Source: Cohnella thailandensis
GTDB taxonomy: Bacteria > Bacillota > Bacilli > Paenibacillales > Paenibacillaceae
Direction of reading: 5' to 3'
DNA length: 64,000 nt
NCBI RefSeq assembly: GCF_014212135.1
Contig: NZ_JACJVQ010000006.1
Location: 62,001-126,000, forward strand
This document shows, piece after piece, positions 8,722-16,258 of this stretch. The notes beneath the pieces are model-generated. The model made no database searches, had not been told where the DNA came from, and saw only the letters and a list, made by a program, of their open reading frames with translations. How positions within the stretch are numbered: the stretch's first letter is position 1; each line of letters begins with the position of its first letter. Both the position numbers and the translations under genes were made by a program.

Positions 8722-9423
8722 ATGATAAAAGTTCACCCCGGAGAATCCCGGTTCAAGGTCGATACGGGCTGGCTGGTGAGCCGTCCGAGCTTTCAGTTCG
8801 GCGCTTATTCGGACCCGGGCAACAGCGGCTTCGGTGTTCTGCGCGTGTTCAACGACGATTTCGTCGCCCCTGGCAAAGGGTTCGGAGCGCATCCGCACAG
8901 CGATATGGAGATCGTCTCGATTATCCTGAAGGGCGAGATTCGCCACGAGGACAACCTGGGCAATATCGAGATCACGAAGGCGGGGGAGGTTCAGCGCATC
9001 AGCGCCGGCTCGGGCGTCATTCATGCGGAGTACAACCCGTCCGGCACGGAGGAATTGAACTTCCTTCAAATGTGGTTCATGCCGAGAGAGCGCGGGACTA
9101 CGCCTTCGTACGAGACGAGCCGCTACGATCCGAGCAAGCTGATCAACGCGCTGCATCCGGTCGTGACGCCGACGGGAGCCGAGGACGCCGCGTCCATCCA
9201 GCAGGACATGACGATTTATCTCGGCCGGCTGGAAGCGGGACGCGAGCTGGAGTTCCGTCAGGAACCGGGTCGCCGGATCTACTTGTTCGCCATCGAAGGC
9301 GAGCTGACGGCGAACGGCGTTCGTCTCGGCGAGAGGGATTCGGCCAGGATCGCCGAGGTGTCCGAGCTGAAGCTCGCCGCGCCGGGCGGACCGGCGTTCG
9401 TTCTACTGATCGACTTGCCATAA
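8722..9423 (+). CDS. Pirin family protein (YhhW-like bicupin)
   Basis: The 233-residue bicupin is close in length and layout to E. coli YhhW. It shows the metal-binding cupin block GFGAHPHSDMEIVS (His at about 56 and 58) and GVIHAEYN (His at about 100, Glu at about 102). Pirins of this type bind one Fe-like metal and some oxidise quercetin; the cellular role in Firmicutes is not settled. I chose the ATG at 8722 because AGGTGGAGG lies 8 nt upstream. It is the first gene of a compact run with a small unknown protein and YwbE. Confidence 0.9.
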   Translation: MIKVHPGESRFKVDTGWLVSRPSFQFGAYSDPGNSGFGVLRVFNDDFVAPGKGFGAHPHSDMEIVSIILKGEIRHEDNLGNIEITKAGEVQRISAGSGVIHAEYNPSGTEELNFLQMWFMPRERGTTPSYETSRYDPSKLINALHPVVTPTGAEDAASIQQDMTIYLGRLEAGRELEFRQEPGRRIYLFAIEGELTANGVRLGERDSARIAEVSELKLAAPGGPAFVLLIDLP

Positions 9424-9436
9424 GGAGGATGCGGGA

Positions 9437-9766
9437 ATGAGAGAGACGTTAATCATCAAGCATGCGGTCGGAGGCAAAATTTTCGTCGACACCGCCAAGC
9501 ATCCGCTGCCCTACGCGGTGGAGGAGAAAGCGGACGGAAGCTGCTGCGTTACGATACAGACGGAATGGAACGAGCTTGTCGAAGAACTGTTCGAACTCCG
9601 CCACGAGCTCAACATGTTCCTTTTCCGCGAATATAAGGATCGGCCGACGGTGAAGACATGGTTTTACGTATCCGAGGGCCCGGTGGAGTACAATAAGGAG
9701 AAGCGGGAGCTCTCCGTAACGGCGGCGTCCAAGATCGAGTACGTTCCGGACAACTACTTGAGCTGA
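9437..9766 (+). CDS. Conserved-looking small protein of unknown function
   Basis: This 109-residue soluble protein has no motif I recognise. It is acidic, without signal peptide or membrane helix, and has a predicted helical middle (NELVEELFELRHELNMFLFREYK). AAGGAGG overlapping the end of the pirin gene gives it a strong ribosome binding site, which makes it a convincing gene cotranscribed with pirin. Confidence 0.7.
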   Translation: MRETLIIKHAVGGKIFVDTAKHPLPYAVEEKADGSCCVTIQTEWNELVEELFELRHELNMFLFREYKDRPTVKTWFYVSEGPVEYNKEKRELSVTAASKIEYVPDNYLS

Positions 9767-9806
9767 CGGCCCGCGCAAGAACGAGTAAGCGGAAGGGGAA
9801 GACGGC

Positions 9807-10016
9807 ATGGCGGGCAATGGGCAGAACCGGGCGGACGTGAAACCGGGACTTCGGGTGGATATCGTGCTGAAGCAGGATCAACGGACCGGCAAGCGGACTC
9901 GCGGCACGGTGAAGGATCTGCTGACGAATTCGGCTTTTCACCCTCATGGCATCAAGGTTCGGCTGACGGACGGCCAGGTGGGCCGAGTTCAGGCCATTCT
10001 GCACGAAGGCGAATAA
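9807..10016 (+). CDS. ywbE: YwbE family protein
   Basis: This 69-residue protein fits the YwbE (DUF2196) family, small beta-rich proteins with the pattern KPGLRVDIVLKQDQRTGKRT-GTVKDLLTNS and the HPHGIKVRL block. The function is not established. The length matches the family. GGAAGGGGAAG precedes the ATG. It is the last gene before the terminator at 10,063. Confidence 0.88.
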   Translation: MAGNGQNRADVKPGLRVDIVLKQDQRTGKRTRGTVKDLLTNSAFHPHGIKVRLTDGQVGRVQAILHEGE

Positions 10017-10062
10017 GAGGAAACCGACAGGCGGATTAACGTCCATGAGTCATGGAAGAGAG

Positions 10063-10110
10063 ATAAAGGGAGGAAGCCCCCGGCAACGGCCGTAGGCTCC
10101 CTCCCTTTAT
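10063..10110 (+). terminator. Rho-independent terminator after ywbE
   Basis: ATAAAGGGAG pairs exactly with CTCCCTTTAT, with an inner CGG/CCG stem around CAA. The A/T symmetry may also let it act for the minus-strand regulator gene that ends at 10,223. Confidence 0.75.
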
Positions 10111-10222
10111 TTGCGTCTACGGGCGGACAGAATAGCCGGAACGGTTTTTCTCTTCTTAGCTAAACGCCGAGTTCGCGGCATAGCCATCACGACCTGGGCT
10201 CCGGCCCGCGGGAAAGAGCCGG

Positions 10223-12703
10223 TCATCGCGAAGCTTCATTGTCGGCCGCCTGCTCCTGCAGCTTGCGGTATTCGCCCGGCGTAATGCCCTCGTGCTTGCG
10301 GAAGAACCGGATGAAGCTGTTGGCGTTGTTGTAGCCAACCTGCTGCGAGATATCCTGCATCGTCAGCGACGTCTCGCGGAGCAGCCGCTTGCTGTGGTCG
10401 ATGCGAAGCCTCGTCAAGTATTCGAGCACCGTCTTGCCGGTGGCTTGCTTGAAGATCCGGCTCAAATAAGCGGGAGTCAGTTCCACGGCGTCGGCGATTC
10501 TCTCCACCGAGATGTCCTCGCGGTACCGGTCGGCGATGAAGGCGATGGCCGCGTTAACCTTGGAGGAGCCGCGAGTCTGGCCCCGTACCGTCTCGGCTAC
10601 TCGCCCGGCCACGACGACGACCCATTCGTGCAGGTCGCGAACCGTCTCGTGGCGCGTCAGTTCCTGGTAGACGTTGCCCTCTCCGTAGGCGCTCTCCCAG
10701 GCAAGGCCGATATCGGTCACGACGTCGATCATGGCGTCGACGAGCCGATTGTAGATCCGGATGACGTTCTCGTAGGTCAGGCTGGGCCTGGCGAGCAGCC
10801 ACTCGCGAACCTCCTTCAGCGCGCGGACGGCTTCTTCGTCGTTCCCCGCCCGCAGGTTGTTCGCCAGCGTCTTCTCCAGATGCGCGGGATAGAAGTATTC
10901 GAAGGCGGCGGGTCTCACGTTCCCTTCGGGGAACAGGATCGGCTCGCCCGGATTCCATAGCTTGTGCCGCATCGCCTCTTGAGCCTCCCGGTAGGAGACG
11001 TGCACCCGGCCTAGCGTCTCCACCCGCGTGCCGAAGCTGATCGTGACGGAGAAGGGCAAGTATCGGCGGATCGACTCGATGACCGCGCCGGCCAAGGCGC
11101 TCAGCTCGCGGGTTGGCTCGACAGCGAACCGTTCCGCGGCCGTATCGATCGGCGTCAACGCGAACGTCTCGGCCGGCATCGCCGCCAATCCCTTCGCAGG
11201 CGACTCTGTCCACGATCCCCCTGCCGGCGATTCCGCCCACGATTCCGCCGTCTCCGTGTGCGCCCCGTCAGGCGGCCATGGGTACGCGCTCGCGCCGAGG
11301 AGAACGGCGATCCGGTTGTCGCCCGTCTCGGCCGACAAGCACGGGCGGCCTTGCGAAGCCGTCTCCTGGGCGATATTCAGGACGGCGTAGCGAAGCAGGC
11401 TCAAGTCGCGGGGGCTGAAGCGCTCCTTGTACTTGGCGTAATCGTCGATCTCGATCAGCATGACGACGAAGCTTCCGGACAGGATCGGCAGCTGCAGCTC
11501 GGCGATCGCCTGCTCGATCTCCGGCGCCGACTCGTTGAATTTGTCGCTCAGCAGGTCGTTCACGAATCGGCTGACCAAGTGAGGGTGATACGCGTTGTAG
11601 GACGACTCCAGCTTGCGATGGCTGGAATAGAACTGGTCGAGAATATCGGACACGTCCTTGAGCGAGTGCTCCTTGCCCGGCGTTGCGGACAGCTCCTTAT
11701 GGAAGCGCGTCGTCTTGTCGATCAGCAGCTTGATCGGGTTGTACAAGGTTCGAGACAGGAAGAACGAGATGACGACGCCGAGAGACACGAGCAGCAGCCC
11801 GATCAGCAGAATGACGTTGCGGATGTAGCTCAGCTTGTCGTCCAGGTAGCGCAGAGGCGTCACGGACACGAGGCGCCAATGGTTGAGCAGCGGATCGCCG
11901 ACGGAGACGAGCGATTCCGCGCCGTCCATCTTAAGCTTCCGCTCGCCGCGTTCGCTCGCCCGGAGAACGCCGCCCATCTCGGAAGCGCTCGGGATCCGCT
12001 GCGGCTCCGCCGCCGAGAACGCCGACAGGACGGCGCCCGATTCGTCGATCAGATACGCTTGCGTATGATTGTCCGAATGCATCGCGCGCAGATAGGCATT
12101 CAGCTCGTCCTCGTTGAAGTGAATGGCGACGTAGCCGGTCGTCTCGGGGAAGGCGAACGGAAGCTTGACGACGATGGTAGCGATTTTGTAAGCGTTACCG
12201 TCTTGGTTGACGAAGGAGCGGGTCGGAAGCCAGAGCACATTGCTGCGGCCGGCCTCCGCTTGGACGACCCATTGGTCGATCGGCTGGCCCGGGGTTTTGC
12301 GGTTCGGACCGTCCGAGGACAGGATCGTCTTGGATTCGGCAAAATAAATTTGGATCGAATGAATATACCCATGCTCGGAAGCCAGGGACGAGATGCGGTC
12401 CTTGACGTCGTTGAGCAGGTAAGAACTCTCCGCGTTCTGCGAGGTGGCGTAGATGCGTCCGTCGAGGCCGAGCTGGATCGACAGCGACAGCATCTCCTCG
12501 AGCATCCGGTCCAGCGCCGCTCCGGTCTGCCCGATCGCGTTCTCGTTGCCGCTCCGGATCTCGCCGGCGATCGAGCCGTAGGCCAGCCGGTAAGACGAGA
12601 CGCCCAGCAGCAGGACGGGGACGAGAATAACGATAAAGAAGGAGAGGAAATAAAATAAAAACAGCTTGTTCGGTTTGCGCGCGGCGAATCGCCTGACGTT
12701 CAT
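10223..12703 (-). CDS. Membrane-bound sensor with C-terminal AraC-type DNA-binding domain
   Basis: The 826-residue protein has a first membrane helix at about 15-37, a large extracytoplasmic sensor region (dCache-like) to about 290, a second helix at about 290-312, a linker, and a C-terminal AraC HTH pair at about 715-815 ending in GYNNANSFIRFFRKHEGITPGEYRK. This architecture is common in Paenibacillus next to sugar ABC importers and is thought to sense extracellular sugars directly. A low-complexity insert rich in Ala, Glu, Ser and Thr occurs near residues 470-520. It is divergent from a carbohydrate ABC importer, which it probably controls; paired direct repeats lie between them. Confidence 0.9.
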   Translation of the reverse strand: MNVRRFAARKPNKLFLFYFLSFFIVILVPVLLLGVSSYRLAYGSIAGEIRSGNENAIGQTGAALDRMLEEMLSLSIQLGLDGRIYATSQNAESSYLLNDVKDRISSLASEHGYIHSIQIYFAESKTILSSDGPNRKTPGQPIDQWVVQAEAGRSNVLWLPTRSFVNQDGNAYKIATIVVKLPFAFPETTGYVAIHFNEDELNAYLRAMHSDNHTQAYLIDESGAVLSAFSAAEPQRIPSASEMGGVLRASERGERKLKMDGAESLVSVGDPLLNHWRLVSVTPLRYLDDKLSYIRNVILLIGLLLVSLGVVISFFLSRTLYNPIKLLIDKTTRFHKELSATPGKEHSLKDVSDILDQFYSSHRKLESSYNAYHPHLVSRFVNDLLSDKFNESAPEIEQAIAELQLPILSGSFVVMLIEIDDYAKYKERFSPRDLSLLRYAVLNIAQETASQGRPCLSAETGDNRIAVLLGASAYPWPPDGAHTETAESWAESPAGGSWTESPAKGLAAMPAETFALTPIDTAAERFAVEPTRELSALAGAVIESIRRYLPFSVTISFGTRVETLGRVHVSYREAQEAMRHKLWNPGEPILFPEGNVRPAAFEYFYPAHLEKTLANNLRAGNDEEAVRALKEVREWLLARPSLTYENVIRIYNRLVDAMIDVVTDIGLAWESAYGEGNVYQELTRHETVRDLHEWVVVVAGRVAETVRGQTRGSSKVNAAIAFIADRYREDISVERIADAVELTPAYLSRIFKQATGKTVLEYLTRLRIDHSKRLLRETSLTMQDISQQVGYNNANSFIRFFRKHEGITPGEYRKLQEQAADNEASR

Positions 12704-12781
12704 CTTTATCAGCCCCCAAAGCCATTATGACATAGAGAAGTCCCGAGAGGGAGCTTCTGAGAACGCCCGGAGTGAGGAATA

Positions 12782-12815
12782 TCACAAAGTGAATACGGAA
12801 GTCACAATTTGAATA
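12782..12815 (+). repeat. Direct-repeat candidate operator for the AraC-type sensor
   Basis: TCACAAAGTGAATA (12,782-12,795) recurs as TCACAATTTGAATA (12,802-12,815), 12 of 14 bases identical and exactly 20 bp apart, or two helical turns. The pair ends 16 bp before a promoter-like -35. AraC activators usually bind such tandem half-sites. Confidence 0.5.
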
Positions 12816-12831
12816 TGCCCGAATGTCGCTT

Positions 12832-12860
12832 TTGAGCGATCGAAGCCGCATTCGTATCGT
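12832..12860 (+). promoter_or_regulatory. Promoter candidate of the sugar ABC operon
   Basis: TTGAGC and TATCGT are separated by 17 bp, just downstream of the direct repeats and 78 bp before the lipoprotein start. The weak -10 fits an activator-dependent promoter. Confidence 0.4.
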
Positions 12861-12938
12861 TTACGCCGAGGGTCCTCCGCCTCTATGATGAGGGCGAAGG
12901 CGAAACGCACGAACCATAAAACGGGAGGTCAACAACAG

Positions 12939-14264
12939 ATGAGCAAACATTGGAAAACCGGCTTGGTGACGCTGGCCGTGGCGGGCCTGCTGACGGCTTG
13001 CGGCAGCAACGGAAATAATAACGATTCATCCGCGTCCCCGGCCGCGTCGAGCGGCAGCCCGGCAGCCGACGAGCCGATCACGCTCAAGTTCGCGTCCTGG
13101 AGCATCAGCGAGGAAGCGACGAAGGGCGCTTTGGAAGAGATGGCCAATCAATTCGCCGCGCAGCATCCGAACGTGAAGATCGAATTCGTCGGCATTCCGT
13201 TCGGCGACATCAAGCAGCAGACGTTCGTCATGGCTTCATCGGGCAATGCGCCGGACATTATCCAGACGTTCACGGCATCGTTCCCGACCTATGCGGCTTC
13301 CGATATCGTGCGTCCGCTCGACGATCTGCTCGGACAGGACTACATCAACGATTTGCTTCCTTCCTACAAAGAAGACTACACGTACGACGGCAAGCTGATG
13401 GGCGTGCCGTGGGCGCCGTCTCCTTACGTTCTCTATTGGAACAAAGAATTATTTAAGAAGGCGGGCCTGCCGGACCGCGCTCCGCAGACGTACGACGAGA
13501 TGCTCGAGTTCGCGGGCAAAATCTCCAAGTTGAAGACCGACAGCGGCGAGCAGGTGTACGGACTCGGGGAGGCGACCGAGAAGCTGCCGATCAACGGCAT
13601 GATCGCGCTGCGCAACATCTACAGCTTTAACGGTTCGGTGTTCGACGCCGACGGCAAGGTCAATGTCAACACGCCGGAAGTCATCGCAACCCTTAAATAC
13701 TATCAGGACATCGTGAAGGACGGGCTGTCCCCGCAGGGCGCGAAGCTCAAGGACCTGCGCAACCTGTTCAGCATCGGCCGACTCGGCATGTACGCCGACG
13801 GATACTACGGCCGGAAGGTGTTCCAGAACCTGAGCGGCAAGGGCGAAGCGTTCGACTCCGTCTGGGGCGTCTCGCTCATCCCGGCGAACAAGACCGGCGA
13901 GAGCGTCTCGATCGGAGAAGCCCACGGCCTCGTCATCAGCAAGGACTCCAAGCATCCGGAGATGGCCGCCGAATTCATCAAGTTCCTGACGGACCGGGAC
14001 ATGATCAAGCTATACCACGACAATAGCGACGTGATGAGCGCCCGTCAGTCGATCGGAGTGCTTCCGGAATTCAACGCGACGGACTTCGACAAGACGCTGA
14101 ACGACCAGATGCATCACATCAAGGCGCTGCCGACGAACAACCAGGGACTCGAGCAAGCGTATCTCGAGATCGCCGAGGCGGTGCAAAAGGTAACCGTCGC
14201 GGGCGAGAGTCCGGAGAAGGCGGCCTCGGAGCTCGACGCCAAGCTGAAGCAAATCATGAAGTAA
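12939..14264 (+). CDS. Carbohydrate ABC importer substrate-binding lipoprotein
   Basis: The 441-residue protein has a lipoprotein signal peptide with lipobox LLTAC (Cys21), then an Asn/Ser/Ala-rich linker and a family-1 extracellular solute-binding fold starting ITLKFASWS. It would sit on the outer membrane face and deliver a sugar or oligosaccharide to the two permeases downstream. The ATG at 12,939 follows GGGAGG; the frame is open 18 codons upstream but those lack a ribosome binding site. No ATPase gene is in the operon, so it likely shares a global MsmX-type ATPase, as is usual in Bacillales. The substrate is unknown. Confidence 0.92.
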   Translation: MSKHWKTGLVTLAVAGLLTACGSNGNNNDSSASPAASSGSPAADEPITLKFASWSISEEATKGALEEMANQFAAQHPNVKIEFVGIPFGDIKQQTFVMASSGNAPDIIQTFTASFPTYAASDIVRPLDDLLGQDYINDLLPSYKEDYTYDGKLMGVPWAPSPYVLYWNKELFKKAGLPDRAPQTYDEMLEFAGKISKLKTDSGEQVYGLGEATEKLPINGMIALRNIYSFNGSVFDADGKVNVNTPEVIATLKYYQDIVKDGLSPQGAKLKDLRNLFSIGRLGMYADGYYGRKVFQNLSGKGEAFDSVWGVSLIPANKTGESVSIGEAHGLVISKDSKHPEMAAEFIKFLTDRDMIKLYHDNSDVMSARQSIGVLPEFNATDFDKTLNDQMHHIKALPTNNQGLEQAYLEIAEAVQKVTVAGESPEKAASELDAKLKQIMK

Positions 14265-14316
14265 GCCCGGCCGGACCGGGACGCTCCCAATCGAATGTTC
14301 AAGGAAGTGATACAGC

Positions 14317-15267
14317 ATGGAGAAGGCAGTCCGGCTGGATGCGTCCGGCACCGGCAGAGCAAGCCGGCTAAGCGAGAAAACGAAGGATGGGCTGTTCCTG
14401 GCGGCCATCATTAGCCCGGCGCTCTTGCTCCTCTTGTTCACGATCGGCATTCCGATCGTCAAATCGCTCTACCTGAGCTTTTACGATGTCACTCTTCTGC
14501 GCATGAAGTCGCTCTCCTGGAACGGCTTCGCCAACTACCGGAATCTGTTCGCGGACGGTGATTTCGGGCACTCGGTCGCCGTGACGTTCCGCTACGTCTT
14601 CACGATCGTCGCCCTTCAGTTCGTGCTCGGCATGGCGCTGGCGCTCATTCTGAACGGCAAAATCCCGATGCGCCGGGCGATCCGGACCGTCGTCCTCATT
14701 CCGTGGGTCATCCCCACCATCATCGGGGCGCTGCTGTGGATGTGGCTGTTCCAGCCTCAGTACGGGATCGTCAACTATGTGCTGCAATACCTGCATCTGA
14801 TCGACAAGCCGCTCAATTGGCTGTCCGACATTCATCTGGCGCTGTGGGCCGTGACGGCAGCGGCGTTGTGGAAGCAGCTCCCGTTCATGGTGACCATGCT
14901 GCTGGCGGGCATGCAGGGCATTCCCGGCGACATGTACGAGGCCGCGATGATCGACGGCGCGAACAAACGACAGCAGTTCTGGTACGTCACGCTGCCGATG
15001 CTGAAGAACACGATTCAGACGGTTACGCTCATCGCATGCATCGAGAATTTCAAAATGTTCCCGTTATTCTGGATCATGACGAGCGGCGGTCCGGTCGACG
15101 CGACGACGACGCTGTCCATTCTCAGCTATAAGACCGCCTTCATCGATCTCGACCTGGGCAAGGGCGCGGCGATCGGAGCGATCTGGCTGGTCATTATGCT
15201 GCTGTTCTCATGGATCTATAACCGCCTGTTCTCGATCGGCGAAGGGAAAGGAGGCGGCGCGCATTGA
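14317..15267 (+). CDS. Carbohydrate ABC importer permease, MalF/UgpA type
   Basis: The 316-residue protein has six membrane helices and the EAA loop EAAMIDGANKRQQFWYVTLP near residues 208-227, which docks the ATPase. AAGGAAGTG precedes the ATG. It overlaps the next permease gene by four bases, so the two are translationally coupled. An N-terminal extension of about 20 polar residues precedes TM1. Confidence 0.92.
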   Translation: MEKAVRLDASGTGRASRLSEKTKDGLFLAAIISPALLLLLFTIGIPIVKSLYLSFYDVTLLRMKSLSWNGFANYRNLFADGDFGHSVAVTFRYVFTIVALQFVLGMALALILNGKIPMRRAIRTVVLIPWVIPTIIGALLWMWLFQPQYGIVNYVLQYLHLIDKPLNWLSDIHLALWAVTAAALWKQLPFMVTMLLAGMQGIPGDMYEAAMIDGANKRQQFWYVTLPMLKNTIQTVTLIACIENFKMFPLFWIMTSGGPVDATTTLSILSYKTAFIDLDLGKGAAIGAIWLVIMLLFSWIYNRLFSIGEGKGGGAH

Positions 15268-16100
15268 ACCGCAGCCGACGCATTAACGGGGTTGTCTCCG
15301 CGCTAATTCTGGCGGCATTCCTGCTCTTCCTGCTGTTCCCGTTGTACTGGATGCTGCTCACGTCATTCAAGGACAATTCCGTCCTGTTCAAGCTGCCTCC
15401 CGAGTGGTGGCCGTCGAATCCGGTCACGAGCCATTACGAGAAGCTGTTCGCGGATAAAGTCTTCCTGACTTACTACCGCAACAGCCTCCTCGTCAGCTTC
15501 TGCACGACCGCGGTCACTTTGCTCGCCTCCACGTTCGCCGGGTACGGCTTCTCGCGGTTCCAATTCCGCTTCAAGTCGCTGGCGATGATGAGCATCCTGT
15601 CGACCCAGATGCTTCCGGTCGTCTCGTTGCTCATCGCCCTGTACACGATGTACAACAACTACGGCTTGCTGAACAACCGGGGCGGACTCGTGATCGCGCT
15701 GACGACGTCCTGCCTGCCATTCTCGATCTGGATGATCAAGGTGTTCTTCGACGGCATCCCGATCGATCTGGAGGAGTCTGCGAAGATCGACGGCGCGTCG
15801 CGGTTCGGCATCTTGCTGCGCATCGTTCTTCCGCTGACGAAGCCGGGCTTGTTCTCGATCGGCATCTATTCGTTCATTTTGTCATGGGACGACTTCCTCT
15901 ACTCGATCACGCTCATCAACCAGGACGCGCTGCGATCCTTGAACGCGGGGATTGCCATTCGTTACATCGGGGAGCTGTCCTACGACTGGTCGAGCATCAT
16001 GACAGTGTGCGTCACCTCCATCGTTCCGATCTCCTTGTTGTTCTTATTTTTCCAGAAGTACATGGTGTCCGGCCTGACGGCCGGCGCCGTGAAGGGATGA
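15264..16100 (+). CDS. Carbohydrate ABC importer permease, MalG type
   Basis: The 278-residue protein starts at TTG within the stop of the previous gene, with AAAGGAGG 9 nt upstream. Six membrane helices are present and the EAA loop reads EESAKIDGASRFGILLRIVL around residue 171. It completes the importer with the upstream lipoprotein and permease. Confidence 0.92.
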   Translation: MNRSRRINGVVSALILAAFLLFLLFPLYWMLLTSFKDNSVLFKLPPEWWPSNPVTSHYEKLFADKVFLTYYRNSLLVSFCTTAVTLLASTFAGYGFSRFQFRFKSLAMMSILSTQMLPVVSLLIALYTMYNNYGLLNNRGGLVIALTTSCLPFSIWMIKVFFDGIPIDLEESAKIDGASRFGILLRIVLPLTKPGLFSIGIYSFILSWDDFLYSITLINQDALRSLNAGIAIRYIGELSYDWSSIMTVCVTSIVPISLLFLFFQKYMVSGLTAGAVKG

Positions 16101-16129
16101 GGGACGCGGCGCGAATGCTGCGCGCAGGG

Positions 16130-16166
16130 AACCTCCGGGGCCTTATCGGGCCTCGGAGGTTTCTTT
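16130..16166 (+). terminator. Rho-independent terminator of the sugar ABC operon
   Basis: AACCTCCG pairs with CGGAGGTT, and inner GGCC/GGCC bases extend the stem; a T-rich stretch follows. Confidence 0.7.
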
Positions 16167-16258
16167 ACTTTGCGCGTCGGGGAAGGGCGCGATGTGATAG
16201 AATAGGGGGAGTGCTAGACGGAAGCGAAGAACGAACACCCTCGAAAGGAACGTGCCCT

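Noticed and set aside
15884..16258. Upstream extension of the topB frame
   Set aside because: It overlaps the MalG-type permease gene and a terminator, and topB homology starts at the GTG at 16,259.
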